Translations under genes and position numbers: made by a program
Assembly (NCBI RefSeq): GCF_002116635.1
Contig: NZ_LQPW01000158.1
Location: forward strand, 1-57,621
Length of the DNA stretch: 57,621 nt
Reading direction: 5' to 3'
From: Mycobacterium szulgai
GTDB taxonomy: Bacteria; Actinomycetota; Actinomycetes; Mycobacteriales; Mycobacteriaceae
Part shown: one piece after another, positions 19,062 to 26,699 of the stretch
Layout: each line of letters opens with the position of its first letter
How positions within the stretch are numbered: the first letter of the stretch is position 1
Notes under the pieces: model-generated
The model's input: the letters and a program-made list of their open reading frames with translations, nothing else
Told to the model about the DNA's origin: nothing
Database searches by the model: none

Positions 19062-19772
19062 CTAGGCCGCAGACCCGTCGGTCGGCCACAGATGTCCACG
19101 CCGACGCCCGCGAGATGCGTTGGGCGGCAACACGATATCGGCATCGTCGGCCACCCCGTCCAGCGGCGGCCGGGGAGCCGAACCGCTTCGCCACACCGCG
19201 ATCGCCAGCACCGCGCCAATCAGCACGGGGACGTGGGTCAGGATCCGCGCGGCGGTGACGGCGCCCGACATGGCATCCACGACGACATAGACCGACAGGA
19301 CACCGACGAACACCGCCAGGACGCCGGCCAGGCCGGCAGCCGCGCGTGGCCACAACGCCGTACCGATCATCACCACGGCCAGTGCCACCGACCACGAGGT
19401 GGATTCGTTGAGCAGATGGCTCGCCGAACCGGCCGGGTGCACATGCGCCAGCCCCACTCTCAGCCCGAGCCCCTGTACAACCGCGAGGACCAGCTGCGCG
19501 ACGCCCACGCCGAGCAACGCCCAGCGCGACCAGCTCATCCGCACCCGCCGCCGCGGCGGGACTCGCCCGATCTCGATGGGACCCAGAGACGTGATCACCG
19601 GCCGCGATTCGACCAGTCGGCGCAGCGAGTGAGCCTGGTCTGCTGCCTGATCAAACCAATTGCGGCAGTCGGCACACTCCTCGAGGTGCTCGTCAACGCG
19701 CGCCGAGGGCACCGGCTCCCGCTCGCCGTCGAGCCGGGCCGACAACGCTTCGCGCGCCACCTCGCAATCCAT
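19062..19772 (-). CDS. Membrane zinc-finger protein, anti-sigma-factor-like (Rv0093c-like)
   Basis: 236 residues. The N-terminus has the zinc-binding anti-sigma pattern Cys3-x25-His29-x3-Cys33-x2-Cys36, followed by four membrane helices (about residues 80-205) and a basic tail. This is the layout of M. tuberculosis Rv0093c and of ZAS/zf-HC2 anti-sigma factors. It starts 3 bases after the ctpA stop, so the two are co-transcribed. With a SigC-like factor divergent from ctpA, this is the natural candidate for its membrane anti-sigma; that partnership is inference, since SigC has no well-established anti-sigma that I know of. Confidence 0.75.
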   Translation of the reverse strand: MDCEVAREALSARLDGEREPVPSARVDEHLEECADCRNWFDQAADQAHSLRRLVESRPVITSLGPIEIGRVPPRRRVRMSWSRWALLGVGVAQLVLAVVQGLGLRVGLAHVHPAGSASHLLNESTSWSVALAVVMIGTALWPRAAAGLAGVLAVFVGVLSVYVVVDAMSGAVTAARILTHVPVLIGAVLAIAVWRSGSAPRPPLDGVADDADIVLPPNASRGRRRGHLWPTDGSAA

Positions 19773-19775
19773 GCC

Positions 19776-22049
19776 TTAATAGTCGCGCATTCGCGGCGAA
19801 ATGTTCCCGGGATTTCGCGCCCCGAAGTTGCGCAATCGCAAGCTGTTTGACACGACGAAGAATGACGAGAGCGCCATGGCCGCACCGGCGATCAGCGGGT
19901 TGAGCAGCCCCGCGGCGGCGATCGGGATCGCGGCAACGTTATAGCCGAACGCCCACAGCATATTCACCTTGATCGTGCGCATCGTCGCGGCGGCCAGACC
20001 GAGCGCCAGGGGCACCACGTCGAGGTTGTCGCGAACGAGGATGATGTCGGCGGCGCCGATTGCGACATCGGTGCCACGCCCGATCGCCATGCCCAGATCG
20101 GCGCACGCCAGCGCCGGTCCGTCGTTGATGCCGTCGCCGACCATGGCGACGACCCGCCCATGCTCACGCAGCTGCTCGATGACGTCGACCTTGCCTTCGG
20201 GCAGGATGTCGGCGATCACCTCGTCGATGCCGACGCGCGCGGCCACCGCGGCTGCCGAGGCCGGGTTGTCACCGGTCAACAGCACGGTTCGAAAGCCACG
20301 ATCGTGAAGTGCCACCAGCGCGGCGGCGGCCGAGTCCTTCACCTCGTCGGCCACCGCGACGACACCGCACAGGTCATCGTCTACCTCGACGAAAACCGCC
20401 GTCTCACCACGGGATTCGGCAAGCCGGCGCGCCGTGACAAGGGCCGGTGAGCCAGATGAGGGAGCGACCCATGACGGTTTGCCGACGCGGACCGTCCGTC
20501 CGGCGACGCTGCCGCTGACGCCGCGGCCCGCCACGGCACGGAAGTTGGCCACCGTTCCCCGCTGCTGCGCTGCGGCGGCGATCGTCAGCCCCACCGCGTG
20601 CTCGGACGCCGCCTCCACCGTCGCCGCCAGTTCGAGTACCTCCGCGGCATCCCAGCCTGGTGCGGCCGTCACCGCGCTCACCGTCAACTGGCCGGTCGTC
20701 AGCGTGCCGGTCTTGTCGAACACGACCGTGTCCACCGCGCGAGTGGCCTCCAACGAGCGATGGCCCTTGAGGAAGATCCCGAGTTGGGCCCCGCGGCCGG
20801 AGGCGACCATCATGGCGGTCGGGGTCGCCAGCCCGAGCGCGCACGGGCAGGCGATGACCAGCACGGCGAGTGCGGCCGAGAAGGCCCGGTCGGCGCCGCC
20901 GCCGGCGATCAGCCAGCCCGCGGCGGTCACTGCCGCCACCAGGAAAACGCAGGGAACGAACACCGAGGCGATCCGGTCCGCCAGTCGCTGGGTGTCGGCC
21001 TTTTGCGCCTGCGCGTGCTCGACCAACCGGACCATGCCGGCGAACTGGGTGTCGGCACCGACGGCCGCGGCCTCCACGATCAGCCTGCCGTCGAGCACGG
21101 TGGTGCCGCCGATCGCCTGTGAACCAGGTTCCACCCGGATCGGTTTGGCTTCGCCGGTCATCGCGCTCAGGTCGACGCTGGCCGATCCTTCGACCACCAG
21201 GCCGTCGGCGGCGATCGTCTGACCTGGGCGGACCACAAAGCGCTGCTGTTCTTCGAGTTCGTCGGCCGGGATGACCAGTTCCGAGCCGTCGGGCTGCAGC
21301 ACGGCGACATCCTTGGCACTCAGTGCGGCCAAAGCCCGCAACGCACCGCCCGCCTTGGATTTGGCCCGCGCCTCGAAATAGCGCCCCGCCAGCACGAACA
21401 CCGTGACACCCGCTGCGACTTCGAAGTAGATGGCATCGCTGCCCAGCAACGCCTGCCATACGCCCCGGCGCTCGGCGACCCGATGCTGGCCGAACACCGT
21501 GTACACCGACCAGATGGTGGCCGCGGTGATGCCGACCGAGATCAGCGATTCCATGGTTGCGCTGCAGGTATGCAGGTTGCGCAGCGCCACCTTGTGGAAC
21601 GGCCAGGCCGCCCAGACCACCACCGGTAGCGCCAGTGCGGTGAGCACCCCCTCCCAGCCGGTGAAACGCGTGCTGGGCACCACCGCGAGCATCACCGACA
21701 GATGAGCCAGCGGCACGAAGAACACGGCCGCTACGCCCAGCCGAAGCAAGAGGTACCGGGCGTGCCGGGCGTCGGGATCGCTGTCGTAACTGCCGCCGGC
21801 GGTGTGCACCTGGGCCTGGTAGCCGGCCCGCTCGATTGCCTCGCACAGCGCGGCGGTGCTGGTCTGCTCGTCGACGTCGATGGTTGCCACCCGGGTGGCG
21901 AAGTTCACCGAGGCCCGCACGCCGGGCAGCGCGTTGAGCGTCGATTCGACCCGGTTGGCGCAGGACGCACACGACATCCCCGTGATCTCGAGCTGTACCA
22001 GCTGCTCATGCACCGAATGTGCGTCATTCGCCGCGATCGTCATCGACAT
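19776..22049 (-). CDS. ctpA: Copper-transporting P1B-type ATPase CtpA
   Basis: 757 residues, the counterpart of M. tuberculosis CtpA (Rv0092) and a close paralogue of CtpB in this window. The HMA domain has GMSCASC (residues 24-30). The core carries MTGEAKP, IACPCALG (CPC site), VFDKTGTLT, HAVG in the nucleotide domain, and GDGINDGPAL. ATG 22049 has a GAGG-rich ribosome site upstream. In the family it transports Cu(I). It is followed by the anti-sigma-like gene and preceded by a GGAAC-N17-CGACT promoter pattern shared with the PPE1 operon, and lies divergent from the sigma factor gene. Confidence 0.93.
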   Translation of the reverse strand: MSMTIAANDAHSVHEQLVQLEITGMSCASCANRVESTLNALPGVRASVNFATRVATIDVDEQTSTAALCEAIERAGYQAQVHTAGGSYDSDPDARHARYLLLRLGVAAVFFVPLAHLSVMLAVVPSTRFTGWEGVLTALALPVVVWAAWPFHKVALRNLHTCSATMESLISVGITAATIWSVYTVFGQHRVAERRGVWQALLGSDAIYFEVAAGVTVFVLAGRYFEARAKSKAGGALRALAALSAKDVAVLQPDGSELVIPADELEEQQRFVVRPGQTIAADGLVVEGSASVDLSAMTGEAKPIRVEPGSQAIGGTTVLDGRLIVEAAAVGADTQFAGMVRLVEHAQAQKADTQRLADRIASVFVPCVFLVAAVTAAGWLIAGGGADRAFSAALAVLVIACPCALGLATPTAMMVASGRGAQLGIFLKGHRSLEATRAVDTVVFDKTGTLTTGQLTVSAVTAAPGWDAAEVLELAATVEAASEHAVGLTIAAAAQQRGTVANFRAVAGRGVSGSVAGRTVRVGKPSWVAPSSGSPALVTARRLAESRGETAVFVEVDDDLCGVVAVADEVKDSAAAALVALHDRGFRTVLLTGDNPASAAAVAARVGIDEVIADILPEGKVDVIEQLREHGRVVAMVGDGINDGPALACADLGMAIGRGTDVAIGAADIILVRDNLDVVPLALGLAAATMRTIKVNMLWAFGYNVAAIPIAAAGLLNPLIAGAAMALSSFFVVSNSLRLRNFGARNPGNISPRMRDY

Positions 22050-22103
22050 CCTGGGCCCTCACCTCCTGCCAACCTCGTCCCGCATAGAGAACTCACATAC
22101 AAG

Positions 22104-22130
22104 AGTCGTCACGGCCCGGCAATGAGTTCC
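22104..22130 (-). promoter_or_regulatory. Candidate ECF (SigC-type) promoter of ctpA
   Basis: On the minus strand GGAAC (22130-22126; GGGAAC including the preceding G), 17 bases, then CGACT (22108-22104), 55 bases before the ctpA start. Boxes, spacer and distance to the gene match the element upstream of PPE1. This repetition is the evidence; recognition by the adjacent sigma factor is inference. Confidence 0.6.
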
Positions 22131-22155
22131 CTGCATACTCTCAGCCGTCATGGCC

Positions 22156-22161
22156 TAGGCT
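22156..22161 (+). promoter_or_regulatory. Candidate -10 box for a leaderless sigC-like transcript
   Basis: TAGGCT (TAnnnT) ends 8 bases before the GTG start at 22170, and no ribosome-binding site is visible. This suggests a housekeeping promoter with a leaderless mRNA. Confidence 0.4.
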
Positions 22162-22169
22162 CAACACCC

Positions 22170-22724
22170 GTGGCGACAGGCGGCGATGACGACCGAATTA
22201 CTTCCCTCGCCAAATCAGCCGGCCGGGGCGACCGGGCCGCGCTCACGGAATTCATCCGCGCCACCCAGCGCGATGTCTGGCGGACGGTCGCCTATCTCGC
22301 CGATCCGGCCAGCGCCGACGACCTGACCCAGGAAACATTCCTGCGCGCGATCGACGCGCTGCCGCGCTTTGCCGGTCGTTCCACCGCGCGCACCTGGCTG
22401 TTGTCGATCGCGCGACGGGTGGTAGTCGATCAGATTCGCTACAACAAGAGCAGGCCCCGCCTGTCCCACGTGGCCGACCTCGACGATGCGTTCGGGCGCG
22501 ACCGGCGTGGCACTCGCATCGAGAACATGGTGGAGATCCGCATATTGCTGGACGGGCTGGAGGCCAACCGCCGCGAAGCCCTGGTGCTCACGCAGGTCCT
22601 GGGCCTGTCTTACGCCGAAGCGGCCGAGGTCTGCGGATGTCCCATCGGCACGGTACGGTCCCGGGTCGCCAGGGCCCGCGACGACCTGCTGCGTGCGGCC
22701 AGCGAGAGCGACTGCGCCGGCTAA
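22170..22724 (+). CDS. sigC: ECF RNA polymerase sigma factor, SigC-like
   Basis: 184 residues. Region 2 (about 20-90) has DDLTQETFLRAI and ARTWLLSIARRVVVDQIR; region 4 (about 120-175) has RREALVLTQVLGLSYAEAA and CGCPIGTVRSRVARAR. The match to M. tuberculosis SigC (Rv2069) is strong across both, including the start. GTG 22170 was chosen because it aligns with the SigC N-terminus; an ATG 16 codons upstream is in frame. SigC of M. tuberculosis has been linked to control of the nrp and ctpB copper-acquisition genes. Here the gene lies divergent from ctpA in the same block, unlike in M. tuberculosis, where sigC is elsewhere on the chromosome. Confidence 0.85.
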   Translation: MATGGDDDRITSLAKSAGRGDRAALTEFIRATQRDVWRTVAYLADPASADDLTQETFLRAIDALPRFAGRSTARTWLLSIARRVVVDQIRYNKSRPRLSHVADLDDAFGRDRRGTRIENMVEIRILLDGLEANRREALVLTQVLGLSYAEAAEVCGCPIGTVRSRVARARDDLLRAASESDCAG

Positions 22725-22734
22725 TTCGCTTGCA

Positions 22735-23541
22735 CTACTTGCGTTTTAACGCCGGGTGGTTGCGCGCCAGGAAAGGCAGCATCAATTCCGGTGGCGCCAC
22801 CCGGAACAGCGACGACGAGATCCGGTTGGCCAGACCCGGGACAACGACGGCCTTGCCAGCCGCCAGCCCGTCGATTCCGGCCTGGGCGACTTTGTCCGCG
22901 GGGAGCCACATGATCTTGGGCAGCGCGGCATCGGCTTCCTCTTTACTGAAGCCGGCCGCCTCTCCGAATCCGGTGTCCACCGGTCCCGGACATAACGCGG
23001 TCGCACTGACGCCGGTGCCGCGCAGTTCACCACGAAGACTGTGGGTGTAGGACAACACGAACGCTTTGGCGGCGCCGTACGCCGCTTGTCCGGGCAGCGG
23101 GCCGAAGGCGGCTACCGACGCCACGTTGAGCACGGCACCCCGGTGCCGTTCGACCATTCCCGGCAGGAACCTGCTGCACAGATCGACCACCGCGGCGACG
23201 TCGACTTCGACCAGGTTGAGTTCTTTCTCCGGAACCGATTTCGCGACCACTCCGGTGGTGGACAGCCCCGCGTTGTTGACCAGTATGTCGGGGACCAGGC
23301 CCAGCGCCGTGACGCGATCCAGCAGGCTCGCCCGGTCGTTTCGGTCGGACAGATCGCCGGGTAGCGGGTGCGCATCGGCACCCAGCCGCCCGGCGATCTC
23401 CTCGAGCTTTTCGACGCTACGGGCTACCAGGACAACCTGATAGCCGCGCTGGGCAAGTATTCGGGCGAATTCCTCCCCGATGCCTGACGAGGCCCCGGTG
23501 ACAATGGCAGCGCGGTCTTTTCCTGGTGGTGGGAGAGCCAT
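22735..23541 (-). CDS. Short-chain dehydrogenase/reductase (SDR)
   Basis: 268 residues of a classical SDR. The NAD(P)-binding TGASSGIG motif is near residue 15, followed by NNAG near 88, a catalytic Ser in VASVAAFG, and YGAAK (Tyr/Lys) near 155. It resembles mycobacterial SDRs that end in a hydrophobic tail (ELMLPFLARNHPALKRK). ATG 23541 gives MALPPPGKD; the frame extends 30 codons upstream without a better start. TACGGT 6 bases upstream could be a leaderless -10. It is convergent with sigC (10-base gap). Substrate unknown. Confidence 0.8.
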   Translation of the reverse strand: MALPPPGKDRAAIVTGASSGIGEEFARILAQRGYQVVLVARSVEKLEEIAGRLGADAHPLPGDLSDRNDRASLLDRVTALGLVPDILVNNAGLSTTGVVAKSVPEKELNLVEVDVAAVVDLCSRFLPGMVERHRGAVLNVASVAAFGPLPGQAAYGAAKAFVLSYTHSLRGELRGTGVSATALCPGPVDTGFGEAAGFSKEEADAALPKIMWLPADKVAQAGIDGLAAGKAVVVPGLANRISSSLFRVAPPELMLPFLARNHPALKRK

Positions 23542-23581
23542 ACGTGGACCGTACTCGCCAGGCCCCGCGGTCGCACCGGCC

Positions 23582-24274
23582 TCAGCTCGCCCGCAGTGCT
23601 TCGACCGGACCGGACAGGGCGGCCTTGACATTGCGGGTCAGGTCGTCGGCGAGCACCTCGGCCGCGCCGCGCTCGATGCCGTCGAGGATCTCGCTTGCCA
23701 CCCGCCGGGGGTCGTTCTTGGGCACGTCGTACCCGGACACCATGTCGGTGTCGGTGTAGCCCAAGTGAACTCCGGTGACCAGGGTGCCCTGCGGTTGCAG
23801 CTCGATGCGCAAGGAGTTGGTGGCCGACCAGAAGGCCGCTTTGGACGCGCCGTAGCCACCGAACCCACCCACCCACGACAAGACGGAGTGGATGTCGACC
23901 AGGGCGCCGCCGCCGTTGCGGGCCAGGATCGGCGCGAACGCCTGAGCTATCCGCAGCGCACCGAAGTAGTTGGTTTCGAACACCGCCCGAACCTCCTCGA
24001 TGTCGCTGCTGAGCAGCTTCGGCGCGCCAAGGGTGCCGGCGTTGTTGATGACGATCTCAGCGTCGCTTGCCGTATTCGCCAGGGCAGCAACCGATTCGGC
24101 TTCCGTCACATCGAGTGGGACACTCACCACGCGAGGATCGTCGCTGGGCTGGGGAGCCCTCGCGGTGGCGTACACCTTGGCGGCGCCGCGGTTCAGCAGC
24201 TCCGCCACGATGGCCTTGCCGAGGCCACGCTGCCCGCCGGTAACCACGACTGTCGACCCCTGAATGTTGACCAT
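23582..24274 (-). CDS. SDR family oxidoreductase
   Basis: 230 residues. It has a TGGQRGLG cofactor loop (about residue 12), DVTEAESV, NNAGTLG, HSVLSW and the catalytic YGASK (about 145). ATG 24274 has AAGGAG at a spacing of 7. It is divergent from the CGNR regulator across an 86-base spacer containing a perfect 11-base inverted repeat, so control by that regulator is likely. Substrate unknown. Confidence 0.8.
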   Translation of the reverse strand: MVNIQGSTVVVTGGQRGLGKAIVAELLNRGAAKVYATARAPQPSDDPRVVSVPLDVTEAESVAALANTASDAEIVINNAGTLGAPKLLSSDIEEVRAVFETNYFGALRIAQAFAPILARNGGGALVDIHSVLSWVGGFGGYGASKAAFWSATNSLRIELQPQGTLVTGVHLGYTDTDMVSGYDVPKNDPRRVASEILDGIERGAAEVLADDLTRNVKAALSGPVEALRAS

Positions 24275-24306
24275 GATCCGTGCTCCTTGACTTAGGTGAA
24301 ATGCGT

Positions 24307-24347
24307 TTGCCTATGTCACCGTAGTTGACCGGCTGCGACATAGGCAA
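24307..24347. promoter_or_regulatory. Inverted repeat between SDR and CGNR regulator genes
   Basis: TTGCCTATGTC (24307-24317) and GACATAGGCAA (24337-24347) form a perfect 11-base inverted repeat with a 19-base gap. The right arm ends 2 bases before a TAGTCT -10 box (24349-24354), which is itself 6 bases from the regulator ATG. It looks like an operator for autoregulation and for the divergent SDR. Confidence 0.65.
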
Positions 24348-24360
24348 GTAGTCTTTGATT

Positions 24361-24939
24361 ATGTCTGAATGGTTTGCGTCACACCGGTACGGGCTGGCGC
24401 CGGCACCCGGCGGACTGGGTCTGGTTCAGGACTTGCTGAACACCGTCGGCATCGGTGACTACGGCCCTGACCTGCTGTCCGATCCGGCGCTTGCGCGCAG
24501 CTGGGCGGCCAAGTCCGTACGGACCTGGTCGGCGCTGCGCGGCACGCCGGCCGACCCGCCGAAACTGAGCGACGCGGACGTGCCGAAGCTGCGCGCGTTG
24601 CGTGCCGCCGTCGCCGGCCTGGTCGCCGGGGAACCGGCGGCCATCGGCTCCGTCTCGGCATCGTTTGCCCTGACCGACGCCGGACGGGTACGGCTGGAGC
24701 CCGAGGGCCGGGGCTGGCGCTGGTTTGCTTCGGCGGTCTGGGCGGAGATTCTGCTGAGTCAGCAAGAGGGCACCTGGCGGCGCGTCAAGCGATGCCACAA
24801 CCACCAGTGCGATTCCACGTTCTATGACCGCTCCAAGAACAACAGCGGAGTCTGGCACGACGTGAAGACGTGCGGGAATGCGGCGAACCTACGCGCTTCC
24901 CGGGCCCGCCGGCGTGAGCGCGGGCAGCACGCACAGTAG
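24361..24939 (+). CDS. CGNR zinc-finger (ABATE domain) transcriptional regulator
   Basis: 192 residues. The N-terminal ABATE domain (GGLGLVQDLLNTVG) is followed by a C-terminal CGNR zinc finger: Cys-x4-Cys in RCHNHQCDSTFYD, then the signature TCGNAANLRASRAR. These proteins are DNA-binding regulators often next to oxidoreductases. ATG 24361 probably heads a leaderless mRNA (TAGTCT 6 bases upstream). Its last 51 bases overlap the convergent nucleosidase gene. Confidence 0.85.
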   Translation: MSEWFASHRYGLAPAPGGLGLVQDLLNTVGIGDYGPDLLSDPALARSWAAKSVRTWSALRGTPADPPKLSDADVPKLRALRAAVAGLVAGEPAAIGSVSASFALTDAGRVRLEPEGRGWRWFASAVWAEILLSQQEGTWRRVKRCHNHQCDSTFYDRSKNNSGVWHDVKTCGNAANLRASRARRRERGQHAQ

Positions 24940-25662
24940 GACGCGCGCCGACCTGCCCGCGACGTCTTTGAGGAAGCGCTGGAAATCCAGACCGGAGTCG
25001 GTACCGGCCAGATCGGACAGCCCGCGGATGACGAGCCAAGGGACGCCGAAGGATTCGCAGACTTGCGCCAGCGCACCACTTTCCATGTCGACCGCGACAC
25101 CGCCGAGGTCGTTGTGCAGCCGGATACGAGTCGGTTCGCAATGCAGGTACTGGTCGCCGGTCAGGACGGTGCCGTAGGTGATGCGCGGTGGTCCGCCGTC
25201 GCTCGGGAAATTCGACAAGGCCGGCAGCGTGAGACCGGCGAGGCGGCGTTTGACGCGCTCCAGGAGCTCGGGATCGGGCTCATAGCCAAGCCGCTCGGTC
25301 CGGTTTATGAAGGGAATGTGGCCGGGCTGATACGTATGCAGCTGCTCGTTCATGGTCAGGCCGAAATCGTGCTGCACCACCCGGTCGGCGATCACAATGT
25401 CGCCGATGCGCAGTCGCGGGTCGAGCCCTCCGGCGACTCCGGTGAAAACTATTGCGCTGCAACCGAACCGATCGGCGAGCAGCGTAGCGACCAGCCCCAT
25501 GTTGACTTTGCCCATGCCCGAGGCGACCAACACCACCGGTTGCCCGTCGAGTTGCCCGCTGTCGAAGGCATAATCGGCGACCGTCGTGCGTCCGGTGTTG
25601 CGCAGACGGCCGCGCAGATACGTCAACTCCGGCGGAATTGCGCAGATGATGCCGATCGCCAC
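24889..25662 (-). CDS. 5'-methylthioadenosine/S-adenosylhomocysteine nucleosidase-like protein
   Basis: 257 residues of the phosphorylase/nucleosidase PNP_UDP fold. Visible motifs are GIICAIPPEL (N-terminal Glu), SGMGKVN, FTGVAGGL, the ADRVVQHDF segment and VAVDMESGALAQVC, with the conserved ME; RGLSDLAG contains the catalytic Asp. It would cleave MTA or SAH to adenine and a thiosugar. GTG 25662 was chosen because TACAAT lies 7 bases upstream (leaderless) and it matches the family N-terminus; the frame is open for 27 more codons upstream. Confidence 0.82.
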   Translation of the reverse strand: MAIGIICAIPPELTYLRGRLRNTGRTTVADYAFDSGQLDGQPVVLVASGMGKVNMGLVATLLADRFGCSAIVFTGVAGGLDPRLRIGDIVIADRVVQHDFGLTMNEQLHTYQPGHIPFINRTERLGYEPDPELLERVKRRLAGLTLPALSNFPSDGGPPRITYGTVLTGDQYLHCEPTRIRLHNDLGGVAVDMESGALAQVCESFGVPWLVIRGLSDLAGTDSGLDFQRFLKDVAGRSARVLLCVLPALTPAGPGSA

Positions 25663-25669
25663 TCGCGTG

Positions 25670-25675
25670 ATTGTA
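25670..25675 (-). promoter_or_regulatory. Candidate -10 box for the nucleosidase gene
   Basis: On the minus strand TACAAT ends 7 bases before GTG 25662. It is close to the housekeeping -10 consensus and supports a leaderless start. Confidence 0.5.
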
Positions 25676-25682
25676 CGGCGTA

Positions 25683-26150
25683 TCAGCGCTTCACAATTCG
25701 CGCTGTCGCGTAGGCGGACGCGACGTCGTGTCCAGCGGTGCACCGGACGAAGGGAACCAGGGGTGCACCGCAGCCTTCGTGAACCAGTTCCATCGCGCTG
25801 GCGTCGCCTTGTAGCTGCCTGCCGAACTCGATCAGGCTGACCAGTACCGGATAAAGGTCACTGCCGCGGTCGGTGAGAACGTACTCATAGCGGGTGCGCT
25901 GCCCTGGCTGCTGATATGGCTGCTTGATCAGCAGCCCGGCGTCGACAAGCTGGCGCAGCCGCTTGGCCGCGATCTGCTCGGTCACCCCGGCGCGGCGGGC
26001 CAGTTCGTCGAAACGCCTAGCGCCCCAAAATGCTTCGCGAAGCAACACCATCGCCGAGTGGGTGCCGATCAGTTGCAGTGCCCGCTCCATCGGGCACCAA
26101 TCGGCGACCGTCCAGCGATCCCGGTAGGCAAGCGGGCCCGACAGGTTCAT
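25683..26150 (-). CDS. HxlR-type winged helix-turn-helix regulator
   Basis: 155 residues. The winged helix follows the HxlR pattern: CPMERALQLIGTHSAMVLLREAFWGARRFDEL, then GVTEQIAAKRLRQLVDAGLL, and the wing YQQPGQRTRYEYVLTDRG. ATG 26150 overlaps the stop of the upstream thioesterase gene (ATGA), so the pair is translationally coupled. Target genes are not evident apart from its own operon. Confidence 0.85.
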   Translation of the reverse strand: MNLSGPLAYRDRWTVADWCPMERALQLIGTHSAMVLLREAFWGARRFDELARRAGVTEQIAAKRLRQLVDAGLLIKQPYQQPGQRTRYEYVLTDRGSDLYPVLVSLIEFGRQLQGDASAMELVHEGCGAPLVPFVRCTAGHDVASAYATARIVKR

Positions 26151-26668
26151 GGCGCGGGATTGAGAATGAGGCAGTTGCTCGTCGCGGTCGCCAGCAGCTT
26201 GCCGGTGTGACTGGTCAGCACCGCTTCCGCCAAGGCGGTGCGCCGCCCCAGGTGCTTGACGGTTCCCGTGCAGCTGACCGGCCCGGTGTCGACGCTGATC
26301 GCGCCGATGAACCGAACCGACAGGTCCAGGCTCGTGTAGGCGACGCCGGCCGCCAGCATGCTGTGCACCGCGCACGCCGCAGCCGAGTCCAGCAGCGTGG
26401 CATACACACCGCCGTGCACCGAGCCGATCGGGTTGTAGTGCGACTCGGTCGGCGTCATCGTGAAGACCGCTTCGCCCTTGGCGACCGATTCCAGCCGCGC
26501 CCCCAGCGTCTGCATGATCGGCGGTGGCGGTAACTCCCCATCGACCATCGCCTGCAGAAACTCCAGGCCACTGCGGCCAGGGGCCGCCCGGGCCGTGATC
26601 GTGGGATCCGCCCATTCGATCAACCGGGTTCGTTCAATATTCGTTGTGCCGCAAGCCGTGTTGCCCAT
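26147..26668 (-). CDS. PaaI family (hot-dog fold) thioesterase
   Basis: 173 residues. The PaaI signature HYNPIGSVHGGVYATLLDSAAACAV is near residues 80-105; the GSVHGG turn and the Asp on the long helix form the active site. Such enzymes hydrolyse acyl- or aryl-CoA thioesters. ATG 26668 was chosen; an in-frame GTG two codons upstream is possible. It is the first gene of a two-gene operon with the HxlR regulator. Confidence 0.82.
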   Translation of the reverse strand: MGNTACGTTNIERTRLIEWADPTITARAAPGRSGLEFLQAMVDGELPPPPIMQTLGARLESVAKGEAVFTMTPTESHYNPIGSVHGGVYATLLDSAAACAVHSMLAAGVAYTSLDLSVRFIGAISVDTGPVSCTGTVKHLGRRTALAEAVLTSHTGKLLATATSNCLILNPAP

Positions 26669-26699
26669 GCACACATACTTACGGCTGACTAAACGAGGG

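Noticed and set aside
20404..21972. Long open frame of 522 codons inside ctpA
   Set aside because: It is on the same strand as ctpA in another frame and translates to Arg/Gly-rich sequence without motifs, as expected from GC-rich shadow frames.
22087..22110. GAGAAC and CGTC on the plus strand as a sigC autoregulatory promoter
   Set aside because: The spacer is 14 bases, shorter than the 17 seen at the two matching promoters, and a better housekeeping -10 lies nearer the start.
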